Below are positions 16,555-25,068 of a DNA stretch of 64,000 nucleotides, piece by piece (position 1 is the first letter of the stretch; each line of letters starts with the position of its first letter). The notes under the pieces were generated by a model, which was given only the letters and a program-made list of their open reading frames with translations, did not search any database and was not told where the DNA came from. The DNA lies in the NCBI GenBank assembly GCA_040757065.1, contig JBFLXR010000012.1, positions 9,253-73,252 on the forward strand. Direction: 5' to 3'. Source of the DNA: JBFLXR01 sp040757065 (lineage in GTDB: Bacteria; Pseudomonadota; Gammaproteobacteria; Burkholderiales; Gallionellaceae). The position numbers and the translations under genes were made by a program.

Positions 16555-17471
16555 CGCAGCAACGCAATGCCGTGCGCGCCGTGCTGCTGCGCCGTAACCA
16601 AATCCTCCGCTTTTAATCCGCCCAGCGCATAAACCGGCATCGGCAAGTCGCGCACCAATTCGGCGAATTTTTCCCAACCCAAATGCGCCGCACCGGGATG
16701 ACTGAGCGTCGGCAGCACCGGGCTGAGCAACGCGAAATCCAACCCCAGCTCGGCGGCACGGCGCAACTCTTCCGCGTTGTGGCACGAGGCACCGCAACAG
16801 GGTAAATCCGGGCGCACCGTCAACGCCGCCATCTGCGCGCCGGTCAACTGCACCCCGTCCGCACCGACCTCCTGCGCCAATTCGATATCCGCATTCAACA
16901 ACACCTGCGCCCCATAAGGCCGCGCCTTGGCAATCACTGCGCGCGCCAGCCCGGCCATTTGCTCCCGGCTCCAACCCTTCTCGCGCAACTGAATCAGGCG
17001 CGTGCCGCGCGCCAGCGCCGCCTCCACCCGCTGCAAAAACACCGCCTCGCCCAACTCGCTGGCATGGCTGATCGCATACACCGGCGGCAAGGCCAACGCG
17101 CGCAGCACCGGCGCATTCGCCGGCAACAACGGCGATACCGTCACCTCGGGCAACCGCTGCCAAACAAACTGCTGATTCTCGCGCCCGTGCAGCGTTCCCA
17201 CCCATCCGGTTACCCGAAAGAAATGCAACCGCACCGTCGCATGCGGATAAGCAAACACCCGCGTAATCCACGGCGTCGCCGCCGTGACCGTAATCCCCAA
17301 CTCCTCATGCAGCTCGCGCTCCAGCGCGTGGCGCGGCGACTCCCCCGGCTCGATCTTCCCGCCCGGAAACTCCCAATACCCCGCCCACGGCTTACCCTCC
17401 GGCCGCTGCGCCAGCAAAAACGTCCCATCCGGCTGCAACAATACCGCCGCCGCCACATCCACCACTTTCAT
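16542..17471 (-). CDS. Nudix hydrolase fused to a thiamine-phosphate-synthase-like (ThiE/TenI) domain
   Basis: Two-domain protein of about 309 residues. The N-terminal half is MutT-like with an intact Nudix box (GGKIEPGESPRHALERELHE then ELGI), expected to clear oxidised nucleotides such as 8-oxo-dGTP. The C-terminal half (about 135-309) resembles ThiE/TenI: RGTRLIQLREKGWSREQMAG, VQLTGAQMA, and YALGGLKAEDL. Such fusions are common in betaproteobacteria; the ThiE-like half lacks the full thiamine operon context, so it may not make thiamine phosphate. I prefer ATG 17471 (MKVVDVAAAVLLQPDG) because a GGGGA site lies nine bases upstream; in-frame starts at 17480 and 17489 are possible. Confidence 0.9.
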   Translation of the reverse strand: MKVVDVAAAVLLQPDGTFLLAQRPEGKPWAGYWEFPGGKIEPGESPRHALERELHEELGITVTAATPWITRVFAYPHATVRLHFFRVTGWVGTLHGRENQQFVWQRLPEVTVSPLLPANAPVLRALALPPVYAISHASELGEAVFLQRVEAALARGTRLIQLREKGWSREQMAGLARAVIAKARPYGAQVLLNADIELAQEVGADGVQLTGAQMAALTVRPDLPCCGASCHNAEELRRAAELGLDFALLSPVLPTLSHPGAAHLGWEKFAELVRDLPMPVYALGGLKAEDLVTAQQHGAHGIALLRQAW

Positions 17472-17582
17472 TGCATCCATCCCCGACACCGCCTCAACCC
17501 ATCATCCACGCAATGGTGAGCTAACCGCACACCGCATCGCAACCGTGCTTCCGCGCACTGCGTTCAACATACTACTTATCGC

Positions 17583-18407
17583 TCAATCTGTTTGAACAAC
17601 CACACCGCGCTGTTTCAACCAGTTCACAACCTTTTCCATGTAGGGAATCTGCGGATTACCACTGCGTAGTATTTTGCTCCTGCGGGCAATATGCATTGTT
17701 ATGTCGTTCCCTTGATTATCCCTGACAGAATAATCTGCCCCGCGCTCCAAAAGAGTGTACATCAGCTCAAAATTGCCCATGAACGCCGTATGCAAGAGCA
17801 GCGTTTTCCCATAAGAGTCGCGCCCCTCAATGTCAGCCCCGGCATCCAATAGCATTATGATCTTTTCTTTGCCGTGCTCGAGTCCAAAAGCTTCGAATAT
17901 CAAAGGACGCCGGTTCAACCCTACCATTGGAAATGGTTGCACTGTAATAAAGTTCGGATTCCCGCCATGCTCCAGTGCCAACTTTAACACTGCCAGATTT
18001 TCATGCATTACTGCGTAGGTCATCACGCCGTAGACACTCTGCCCGCCCCTAAACTCCAGATTCGGATCAGCGCCCAGCTCCAAGAGCTTTTTATACCCCG
18101 CGATGTTTCTCATCGCCCAGAAGAGCGGTGTCGCGCCTTGAGCGCCTCTTGAATTCACATCCACGCCCTGTCTGACCAGCGCTTCCACCTTGCTTATATT
18201 GCCGTTACCGGCCGCCTCGGCTAACGCACGCACCCGCTCGTCGGGATAGATATCCTCCGGTGACATGTAAATCAGAACCGTTTTTCTGGATCGCTCGTTC
18301 AGCGCACGCTGCCCGGCATCCATATCTTCGAAAATACCCGCCATTCCAGAACCTTCGGCGATCAGGAAAAGCGCTGCCCCCATCAAGATATATTTAAAAA
18401 ATTTCAA
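17583..18407 (-). CDS. Secreted ankyrin-repeat protein, function unknown
   Basis: 274 residues with an N-terminal signal peptide or anchor (MKFFKYILMGAALFLIAEGS). From residue 75 at least four ankyrin-like repeats follow: GATPLFWAMRNIAGYKKLLE, TYAVMHENLAVLKLALEHGG, FEAFGLEHGKEKIIMLLDAG and TLLLHTAFMGNFELMYTLLE. The base composition is visibly more AT-rich than the flanking housekeeping genes. It lies between the DUF815 gene and the Nudix gene, which are usually adjacent. Exported ankyrin proteins of this kind sometimes act as immunity proteins beside secreted lipases or toxins; no effector is next to it here, so that role is speculation. Confidence 0.75.
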   Translation of the reverse strand: MKFFKYILMGAALFLIAEGSGMAGIFEDMDAGQRALNERSRKTVLIYMSPEDIYPDERVRALAEAAGNGNISKVEALVRQGVDVNSRGAQGATPLFWAMRNIAGYKKLLELGADPNLEFRGGQSVYGVMTYAVMHENLAVLKLALEHGGNPNFITVQPFPMVGLNRRPLIFEAFGLEHGKEKIIMLLDAGADIEGRDSYGKTLLLHTAFMGNFELMYTLLERGADYSVRDNQGNDITMHIARRSKILRSGNPQIPYMEKVVNWLKQRGVVVQTD

Positions 18408-18463
18408 CGATCTGCCCTCACTTCACCCGCTTTGCGACCAGCCTCTTCCTTACGCATTCAAAT

Positions 18464-18484
18464 GGTGCGCAAAGCGCACCCTAC
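18464..18484. repeat. Short GGTGCG hairpin repeat, copy 1
   Basis: GGTGCGC-AAA-GCGCACC followed by CTAC, a seven-bp stem with three-base loop. Same family as the copies near 24712, 25014, 56388 and 56424 (see those). Lies in the gap between the ankyrin gene and the DUF815 gene. Confidence 0.7.
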
Positions 18485-18503
18485 AAAGCTCCGCGCAACG
18501 CGC

Positions 18504-19370
18504 TTACTCCATCCGTCCGATCCAATCCCGCGCAAACTGCCAGGCAACCCGGCCGCTGCGCGAGCCGCGTCCCAGTGACCATTGCAGCGCTTCGCGGCGC
18601 ACGTTTTCGTCGAAGGTTTGTGCGGGGTCGAGCCGGTGCAGCCAGTAGCAGACGATGTCGAGATATTCGTCCTGCGAGAACGGGTAGAACGATACCCATA
18701 AGCCGAAGCGTTCGGACAGGGAGATTTTTTCTTCCACGCCTTCGGCGGGGTGCACTTCTTCGCCGACGTAGCGGGTGGCAAGGTTTTCTTCCATGAATTC
18801 CGGCATCAGGTGACGGCGGTTCGAGGTTGCATAGATCAGCAGGTTGTCGCTGAGCGCGGTGACCGAGCCGTCCAGCGCGGCTTTCAGCGCTTGGTAGCCC
18901 GGCTCTTCTGCGTTAAACGCCAGATCGTCGCAATACAGGATAAAGCGCTCGGGGCGGGTGGCCACCAGTTCGACGATGTCCGGCAAGTCGACCAGCTCGG
19001 TCTTGCCCACTTCGATCAGCCGCAAGCCTTGGTCGGCGTACGCGTTCAATACCGCTTTCACCAGCGAGGATTTGCCGGTGCCGCGCGCGCCGGTCAGCAG
19101 CACATTGTTCGCCGGGCGACCCGCCACGAATTGTTTGGTGTTCTGCACCACGCGCAGCTTCTGTCCTTCGATGCCGCGCAAATCGTCCAGCCGGATCGGA
19201 TGCAAGTGCCGCAGCGGGCGCAACGCCCGCTTACTGCTGCGTCGTTCCCAGCGAAAGGCCAGCGCGTCTTCCCACTCGACACAGGTGGTCGGTGATGCAG
19301 AAGGCAGCACGGCTTCCAGCCGGTCGATTAACCGCTCCGCCCGGTCGAAAAACTGATCGAGTTTGTCCAT
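18504..19370 (-). CDS. DUF815-family AAA ATPase
   Basis: 288-residue cytoplasmic AAA-type ATPase. Walker A is LLTGARGTGKSSLVKAVLN (about residues 92-110), Walker B is RFILYCDDLAF, and sensor-like IYATSNRRHLMPEF follows. I recognise the LDDLRGIEGQKLRVVQNTKQ block as typical of DUF815. Its cellular role is not established. In betaproteobacteria it commonly sits between argJ and the Nudix gene, as here, apart from the inserted ankyrin gene. Confidence 0.85.
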   Translation of the reverse strand: MDKLDQFFDRAERLIDRLEAVLPSASPTTCVEWEDALAFRWERRSSKRALRPLRHLHPIRLDDLRGIEGQKLRVVQNTKQFVAGRPANNVLLTGARGTGKSSLVKAVLNAYADQGLRLIEVGKTELVDLPDIVELVATRPERFILYCDDLAFNAEEPGYQALKAALDGSVTALSDNLLIYATSNRRHLMPEFMEENLATRYVGEEVHPAEGVEEKISLSERFGLWVSFYPFSQDEYLDIVCYWLHRLDPAQTFDENVRREALQWSLGRGSRSGRVAWQFARDWIGRME

Positions 19371-19508
19371 CTATGACTCCCTGATTAACGTTACCGCTGG
19401 AGTGGCAATGTAACCGAACGCACCGGATTTGCCTACCCGTCCGGGCATGTGCTGCATGGCGGACAACGCCAGAAATGGCGGCAGGTTTTAGCGTAAGAAG
19501 ATGCGCCA

Positions 19509-19530
19509 ACCCCCGCCATGCGGCGGGGGT
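19509..19530 (-). terminator. Hairpin after argJ
   Basis: A GC-rich inverted repeat (ACCCCCGCC and its complement) about 15 bases beyond the argJ stop. There is no good T-run, so it may be a weak or Rho-assisted terminator or an mRNA-end stabiliser. Confidence 0.5.
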
Positions 19531-19542
19531 GCGCCATCGCAA

Positions 19543-20766
19543 TCAGCTGCGATAGCTGGCGTTGATTTTGACGTAATCGTAGGAGAAATCGCAGGTCCAG
19601 ACCGTTGCGGCAGCGGGGCCGCGATCCAGCACGACGCGCACGGTAATGTCGCTTTGCTGCATCACGCGCTGGCCGTCTTCCTCGCGGTAGCTGGCGGCGC
19701 GACCGCCGTCTTCGGCGACCAGCACATCGTCCAGATACAGCTTGAGTCGGGTCACGTCCAGATCGGTTACGCCGGCATAGCCGATGGCTGCCAGAATGCG
19801 TCCCAGATTGGGGTCGGAAGCGAAGAAAGCGGTTTTCACCAAGGGAGAACGCGCCACCGCATAGGCGATTTGCTTGCACTCCACGGCGTCGCGGCCACCT
19901 TCGACGGTGATGGTCATAAATTTGGTCGCGCCTTCGCCGTCGCGCACGATGGCTTGCGCCAACTGAATGGTGACTGCGTTGACAGCCTCTTGCAGTGCAG
20001 CCGCTTCGGCGCTGCCGGCTGCGACCTGCAGGCCGCTCTGGCCGGTGGCAATCAGCATCAGCGCATCGTTGGTGGAGGTATCGCCATCCACGGTAATGCA
20101 GTTGAACGAAGCGTCGGCAGCCTGTTTCACCATCTGCTGCAACAATTCGGCGGACACGGCAGCGTCGGTCGCCACATACCCCAGCATGGTCGCCATGTTG
20201 GGATGAATCATGCCGGAACCTTTGGAGATGCCGGTTACGGTGACGGTTTTGCCGCCGAGCTGAAGCTGCCGCGAAGCGCCTTTGGCCACGATGTCGGTGG
20301 TCATAATGGCGTGGGCGGCGTTAAACCAGTTATCGGCGGTCAGGCTCGCCACGGCGGCAGGCAAGCCTGCCACAATGCGGTCTACCGGCAACGGTTCCAT
20401 AATCACGCCGGTCGAGAACGGCAGCACTTGCTGCGCATCGCAGCCCAGCAGTTTCGCCACTTCGGCACAGGTGGTGCGCGCGGCATGCATGCCTTGCTCG
20501 CCGGTGCCCGCATTGGCATTGCCGGTGTTCACCACCAGCGCGCGAATGCCCGCGCCGCTCGCCAGATGTTCGCGCGCCACGGTGACCGGGGCGGCGCAGA
20601 ATCGGTTGGTGGTGAATACGCCGGCCACGGTCGAACCGGGGGCGAGCTGCATCACCAGCAAATCTTTACGGTTTGCGCGCTTAATCCCGGCTTCTGCGGT
20701 GCCGAGCTGCACACCGGGCACAGGCAGCAACTCGCCTGCTGCGGGCGGATTCAAATCGACCGGCAT
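19543..20766 (-). CDS. argJ: Bifunctional ornithine acetyltransferase / N-acetylglutamate synthase ArgJ
   Basis: Recycles the acetyl group in arginine synthesis by moving it from N-acetylornithine to glutamate; many members also use acetyl-CoA. The precursor cleaves itself before the nucleophile threonine in the motif KGSGMIHPNMATMLGY (near residue 190), which is intact. VDGDTSTNDALMLIATGQSG lies after it, and the protein ends VKINASYRS. 407 residues. Starts nine bases downstream of the cyclic-nucleotide-binding gene and is probably cotranscribed with it. Confidence 0.96.
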   Translation of the reverse strand: MPVDLNPPAAGELLPVPGVQLGTAEAGIKRANRKDLLVMQLAPGSTVAGVFTTNRFCAAPVTVAREHLASGAGIRALVVNTGNANAGTGEQGMHAARTTCAEVAKLLGCDAQQVLPFSTGVIMEPLPVDRIVAGLPAAVASLTADNWFNAAHAIMTTDIVAKGASRQLQLGGKTVTVTGISKGSGMIHPNMATMLGYVATDAAVSAELLQQMVKQAADASFNCITVDGDTSTNDALMLIATGQSGLQVAAGSAEAAALQEAVNAVTIQLAQAIVRDGEGATKFMTITVEGGRDAVECKQIAYAVARSPLVKTAFFASDPNLGRILAAIGYAGVTDLDVTRLKLYLDDVLVAEDGGRAASYREEDGQRVMQQSDITVRVVLDRGPAAATVWTCDFSYDYVKINASYRS

Positions 20767-20774
20767 GAAAACTC

Positions 20775-21272
20775 CTAGTAACGACCGTGCATGTGGTAGA
20801 GGTAATTGCTCATTTCCTGCGATTGCGCATTCATGCGGCGCACCAGACCATGCACATAGCGCACGATGCCGCGCATCACGTAATACACCACAGCCGGCTG
20901 GCTGTTGAGCAACGATTCGAAGCGGGCGCGTTCGAGCAACAGCACTTTGCTGTCTTGCTTCACTTGCACGGTGGCGCTGATTTGCGCCAGATTACCGCCG
21001 ACGAAGGTGATGATGCCGGCCAGATCGCCCGGCTCGGTCAGCTTCATGGTGGCGGTCTCGCCGTTGATCGACGCCGTCACTTCGGCTTCGCCGGATGCCA
21101 GAATCAGCAGGGAATCTTTTTCCACGCTGTTGCCCGGCTGAATCAGGTAAGTGCCCGCTTTGTATTCGCGCACGGTAATCGCCTGCGCCAGCGCGGTCAG
21201 TTCGGCATCGCGCAGCTCTTCGGTAATACTGGCGCTGCGCAGGGTTTGCATGATTAGCTCTTCGTTCGACAT
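20775..21272 (-). CDS. Stand-alone cyclic-nucleotide-binding (CRP-like) domain protein
   Basis: 165 residues that form a CRP-type sensor domain (AGTYLIQPGNSVEKDSLLIL, then GEAEVTASINGE and EPGDLAGIITFVGG) with a C-terminal helix (VVYYVMRGIVRYVHGLVRRM) but no DNA-binding helix-turn-helix. The phosphate-binding cassette arginine of true cAMP sites is not evident, so the ligand may be different or absent. It lies between secA and argJ on the same strand. Role unknown; the region suggests a regulatory or membrane-sensing protein. Confidence 0.78.
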   Translation of the reverse strand: MSNEELIMQTLRSASITEELRDAELTALAQAITVREYKAGTYLIQPGNSVEKDSLLILASGEAEVTASINGETATMKLTEPGDLAGIITFVGGNLAQISATVQVKQDSKVLLLERARFESLLNSQPAVVYYVMRGIVRYVHGLVRRMNAQSQEMSNYLYHMHGRY

Positions 21273-21299
21273 CCGCTTCTCCCCAATCAGATTAAAGAT

Positions 21300-24020
21300 T
21301 TAACTCAATTTTCCGTGGCACTGCTTGTATTTCTTGCCGGAGCCGCACAGGCAGGGATCGTTGCGTCCGACCTTCATGCTGTCGCGCACGAACGGTTTGT
21401 GCTCGTCGTCCGTACCTTCGCCCGCATCCTGACCCAGCGCCTCTTCGTAATCGGCGTGATGATACTGCACATTTTCCGGAGCGGGAGGTGCTTCGATTTC
21501 CTCGACATCCTCTTCGCTGCGGATTTCCACATTCACCAGCGTTTGCGTCACATCGCGCTTGATCGCTTCCAGCATATTGCCGAACAGCTCGAAGGCTTCG
21601 CGCTTGTATTCCTGCTTGGGGTTCTTCTGCGCATAGCCGCGCAGATGAATACCCTGACGCAGGTGATCCAGCGCCGCCAGATGTTCGCGCCAGTGCGAAT
21701 CCAGACTGGACAGCATCACGATGCGCTCGTAGTGGCGCATAATTTCCGGGGTAACGCGATCCACCTTATGCTGGTACAACGCAGCTACCGCAGCGCGAAT
21801 GCGCTCGCGCAAGCCATGCTCGTCCAGCGCCTTTTCGGTTTCCAGCCAGTGCGCCACCGGCAGTTCGATGCGGTATTCCGATTCCAGCGCTTTTTCCAGC
21901 CCCGACACGTTCCACTGCTCTTCCATGCTGCCCGGCGGAATGTAATCGCTGATCAAGTCTTCCACCACGCCGTCGCGCATCGCGGCGATGGTTTCGGCGA
22001 TGTCCGCGCTTTCCAGCAACTCGTTGCGCTGCTGATAGATCACCTTGCGCTGGTCGTTCGCCACATCGTCGTATTCCAGAATCTGCTTACGCATATCGAA
22101 ATTGCGCGCTTCCACCTTGCGCTGCGCGTTTTCGATAGCGCGCGTCACGAAGCTATGCTCGATTGCCTCGCCTTCCGGCATCTTGAACTTATTCATAATC
22201 GCCGCCACGCGGTCGCCGGCGAAAATGCGCAACAGCGGGTCTTCCAGCGACAGATAGAAACGGCTGGAGCCGGGGTCGCCCTGACGGCCGGAACGACCGC
22301 GCAATTGGTTGTCCACCCGGCGCGATTCGTGGCGCTCGGTGCCGATAATATGCAGACCGCCCGCGGCCAGCACCTGATCGTGCACCTGTTTCCATTCGGC
22401 CTTCAGCGCTTCGATGCGCTGCGCGCGGGTCGCGTCGTCCAGCGTTTCGTCGTGCTTGATCTGCTCGATCTGTTTATCCACATTGCCGCCCAGCACGATG
22501 TCGGTGCCGCGCCCCGCCATATTGGTGGCGATGGTAATCATGCCGGGACGTCCGGCCTGCGCCACGATCTCGGCTTCGCGCGCGTGCTGTTTAGCGTTCA
22601 GCACCTGATGCGGCAGATGTTCCTTGTGCAGCAAATCGGAAATCAGCTCGGAGCTTTCAATCGACGTGGTGCCGACCAGTACCGGCTGCTTGCGTTCGTA
22701 GCACTCCTGAATATCGGCAATCACCGCCATGTATTTCTCACGGGTGGTGAGGTACACCTTGTCCATCATGTCTTTGCGGACAGTCGGACGGTGCGGCGGA
22801 ATAATCACCGTTTCCAGATTGTAGATTTGCTGGAATTCGTAGGCTTCGGTATCGGCCGTGCCGGTCATGCCGCCCAGTTTGGCGTACATGCGGAAATAGT
22901 TCTGGAAGGTGATCGAAGCCAGTGTCTGGTTTTCCTTCTGGATCGCCACCCCTTCTTTCGCTTCCACGGCCTGATGCAGACCGTCCGACCAGCGGCGGCC
23001 TGCCATCAGACGGCCGGTAAACTCGTCCACAATCACCACTTCGCCGTCCTGCACCACATAGTGCTGGTCGCGGTGATACAGCGCATGTGCGCGCAGTGCC
23101 GCATACAGATGGTGAATCAGCGTAATGTTGGAGGGATCGTACAAACTGCCGCCCGCCGCCAGCAACCCGGCTTCGGACAGCATCTGCTCGGCGCGCTCGT
23201 GGCCGCTCTCGGTCAGCAGAATCTGATGATTTTTTTCATCCACGCTGAAATCGCCGGGGCCGTCTTCGGTTTGCTGACGCACCAAGTTCGGCACCAGCCG
23301 GTTCATGCGCTGGTAAATATCGACGTTGTCTTCGGCCTGCCCGGAGATAATCAGCGGGGTGCGCGCCTCGTCGATCAGAATCGAGTCCACCTCGTCGACG
23401 ATGGCGAAATTCAGCCCGCGCTGAAAGCGCTCGCTGGCATGGGTCGCCATGTTGTCGCGCAGATAATCGAAACCGAATTCGTTATTGGTACCGTAGGTAA
23501 TGTCGGAGGCATACGCCGTTTGCTTCAGCGAGTGATCCATCTGCGACAGGATCACGCCGACCGACAGGCCGAGGAAGTTGTACAACCGCCCCATCCATTC
23601 CGCATCGCGCTGCGCCAGATAGTCGTTCACCGTCACCACATGCACGCCCTTGCCGGACAGCGCATTCAGGTAAGCCGGCAGCGTCGCCATCAGCGTCTTG
23701 CCTTCGCCGGTACGCATTTCCGCAATCTTGCCATAATGCAGCGTCATGCCACCGATCAGCTGCACATCGTAATGGCGCATACCCAAGGCGCGCTTGCTTC
23801 CCTCGCGCACCACCGCAAACGCCTCCGGCAGCAGCGCGTCCAGCGACTCGCCGTTCGCCGCGCGTTGCTTCAATTCCGCCGTCTTCGCCCGCAGCTCATC
23901 GTCGGACAATTTTTCCAGCGACGCTTCCAGCGCATTGATCGCATTGACCTTCTGACGGTATTGTTTCAGCAGGCGGTCGTTGCGACTACCGAAAATCTTT
24001 TTCAGCAAATTCGAAATCAT
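21300..24020 (-). CDS. secA: Preprotein translocase ATPase SecA
   Basis: Motor of the Sec export pathway. I chose ATG 24020 (MISNLLKKIFGSRNDRLLKQ), giving 906 residues, against an open upstream extension. Visible: Walker A (MRTGEGKTLMATLP), the DEVDSILIDEARTPLIISG block, GMTGTADTEAYEF, the helicase motif TNMAGRGTDIVLGG, and the C-terminal SecB/zinc-binding tail with CLCGSGKKYKQCH. All catalytic regions look intact. Exports many of the signal-peptide proteins in this window. Divergent from dciA across a 215-base promoter region. Confidence 0.98.
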   Translation of the reverse strand: MISNLLKKIFGSRNDRLLKQYRQKVNAINALEASLEKLSDDELRAKTAELKQRAANGESLDALLPEAFAVVREGSKRALGMRHYDVQLIGGMTLHYGKIAEMRTGEGKTLMATLPAYLNALSGKGVHVVTVNDYLAQRDAEWMGRLYNFLGLSVGVILSQMDHSLKQTAYASDITYGTNNEFGFDYLRDNMATHASERFQRGLNFAIVDEVDSILIDEARTPLIISGQAEDNVDIYQRMNRLVPNLVRQQTEDGPGDFSVDEKNHQILLTESGHERAEQMLSEAGLLAAGGSLYDPSNITLIHHLYAALRAHALYHRDQHYVVQDGEVVIVDEFTGRLMAGRRWSDGLHQAVEAKEGVAIQKENQTLASITFQNYFRMYAKLGGMTGTADTEAYEFQQIYNLETVIIPPHRPTVRKDMMDKVYLTTREKYMAVIADIQECYERKQPVLVGTTSIESSELISDLLHKEHLPHQVLNAKQHAREAEIVAQAGRPGMITIATNMAGRGTDIVLGGNVDKQIEQIKHDETLDDATRAQRIEALKAEWKQVHDQVLAAGGLHIIGTERHESRRVDNQLRGRSGRQGDPGSSRFYLSLEDPLLRIFAGDRVAAIMNKFKMPEGEAIEHSFVTRAIENAQRKVEARNFDMRKQILEYDDVANDQRKVIYQQRNELLESADIAETIAAMRDGVVEDLISDYIPPGSMEEQWNVSGLEKALESEYRIELPVAHWLETEKALDEHGLRERIRAAVAALYQHKVDRVTPEIMRHYERIVMLSSLDSHWREHLAALDHLRQGIHLRGYAQKNPKQEYKREAFELFGNMLEAIKRDVTQTLVNVEIRSEEDVEEIEAPPAPENVQYHHADYEEALGQDAGEGTDDEHKPFVRDSMKVGRNDPCLCGSGKKYKQCHGKLS

Positions 24021-24176
24021 CTTTATTAACTTCTTGGCTTCCCAAACGGGCAAATAAAAAGAAGCGGCCACCGGCGCGCCTCAGTCGGCCACCCCGCGCA
24101 ACCCTGCGCCGGGCGCTTTTTTCGCATCTGGCATATTACCACAGGCAACATGACAATTTATCGTGCGGGAACATCT

Positions 24177-24205
24177 TTTAACTCCCCGCAAAAACAGTTT
24201 ATAGT
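24177..24205 (+). promoter_or_regulatory. Probable sigma-70 promoter for dciA
   Basis: TTTAAC at 24177-24182, 17-base spacer, TATAGT at 24200-24205, about 31 bases before the GTG start of dciA. Consensus match is moderate. Confidence 0.5.
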
Positions 24206-24235
24206 GCGCAACAACTCACCTCCGCTCAGCCAACC

Positions 24236-24670
24236 GTGTCGCAACGCTTACAAACCTTTCTCACCGGCAGCAGCGAATTGCGCCAGATCACCGATCAGGC
24301 GCACCGCCTGCGCGCCATACAAGCCGTCTACGCACGCAACGTCCCGGCCTCGCTGGCACAGGCTGCCCGCGTTACCCACCTCGCCGAAGCCACACTCACC
24401 CTCACCGCAGCCAACAGCGCCGCCGCGGCCAAACTGCGCCAAATGATCCCCGACCTCGTGCGCAGCCTGCAAAGCGCCGGACACCCTATCCACAGCATCC
24501 GCATCCGCGTCGACGTCACCCACGCCGCCCGCACCGCGATACCCAAACGCAAACATGGGGGCATCTCCCCCAAAGCACAAGCCGAACTAGAAAATTTAGC
24601 GGAAAAACTGCAAGACTCGCCCCTGCGCGACGCCCTCAAACGCATGGCCGACCGCTGCGGCAAAAAATAA
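24236..24670 (+). CDS. DciA-like (DUF721) helicase-loader-type protein
   Basis: 144 residues starting at GTG (SQRLQTFLTGSSELRQITDQ). The central segment has the DUF721 KH-like pattern: ARVTHLAEATLTLTAANSAA then KLRQMIPDLVRSLQSAG and IHSIRIRVDV. DciA members recruit the DnaB replicative helicase in bacteria lacking DnaC. The position next to secA and near lpxC is the usual one in betaproteobacteria. The C-terminal LENLAEKLQDSPLRDALKRM forms a charged helix. Confidence in the family is fair rather than certain because the sequence is divergent. Confidence 0.7.
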   Translation: MSQRLQTFLTGSSELRQITDQAHRLRAIQAVYARNVPASLAQAARVTHLAEATLTLTAANSAAAAKLRQMIPDLVRSLQSAGHPIHSIRIRVDVTHAARTAIPKRKHGGISPKAQAELENLAEKLQDSPLRDALKRMADRCGKK

Positions 24671-24711
24671 ACGGGAAAAACCGAAAGCATCGGGCGGAGT
24701 CGCGATGCCAC

Positions 24712-24737
24712 GGTGCGTAAAACGCACTCTGCGCAAC
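24712..24737. repeat. Short GGTGCG hairpin repeat, copy 2
   Basis: GGTGCGT-AAA-ACGCACT stem followed by CTGCGCAAC. One stem position is degenerate compared with copy 3. Lies directly at the left edge of the long interspersed element. Confidence 0.7.
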
Positions 24738-24966
24738 CCGCAGCAAACCGCGCCCTTTCCCTTGTTTGCCGCCGAGACCCGGCGCATACCGGCGAAACAG
24801 GGCGAGCACTGTCCAAGCGCGCAAAGCGGGCGAGTTGCGCAGCCCCGCCGGGATGTAAACGGGTCGAGGGTATCCCGCAGGGACGGCAAACCGGGGTCGC
24901 CTTTTTTGCTTACTTTTTTGGCGAAGCAAAAAAGTAAGCGGCGGGCGGGGCCGCCCCCCGCATCCC
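24738..24966. repeat. Long interspersed element, copy A (about 230 bp)
   Basis: Non-coding stretch between dciA and the next gene, matched along its length by 56450-56673. The 3' core (24884-24962) is nearly identical between copies and holds a 13-bp inverted repeat (24908-24920 with 24927-24939, GCTTACTTTTTTG and its complement, loop GCGAAG), flanked by GC-rich CGGCGGGCGGGGCCGC. Open frames across it on both strands give arginine/alanine-rich peptides without ribosome-binding sites; I regard them as spurious. I recall similar core sequences in many proteobacterial genomes, often mis-annotated as hypothetical proteins. Function unknown. Confidence 0.7.
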
Positions 24967-25013
24967 ACTCACTAAAACAATCACCGAAACAAAACACCCG
25001 CAGTCATGGCAAC

Positions 25014-25039
25014 GGTGCGTAAAACGCACCCTACGCAAC
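25014..25039. repeat. Short GGTGCG hairpin repeat, copy 3
   Basis: GGTGCGT-AAA-ACGCACC followed by CTACGCAAC: a perfect seven-bp stem. It closes the region holding long element copy A, about 50 bases after it, in the same orientation as copy 2. Confidence 0.75.
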
Positions 25040-25068
25040 TACCGACGTCCTTGACTCGTACAAGCCGC

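Noticed and set aside
21315..24029. 904-codon plus-strand open frame opposite secA
   Set aside because: Composition is that of reverse-complemented coding sequence; secA on the minus strand has every catalytic motif.
24596..24997. Minus-strand frames through the long element (with FAKKVSKKGDPGLP)
   Set aside because: Similar peptides recur at 56400-57146 only because the DNA element recurs; no start context, and conservation is best explained by the DNA or RNA hairpin.
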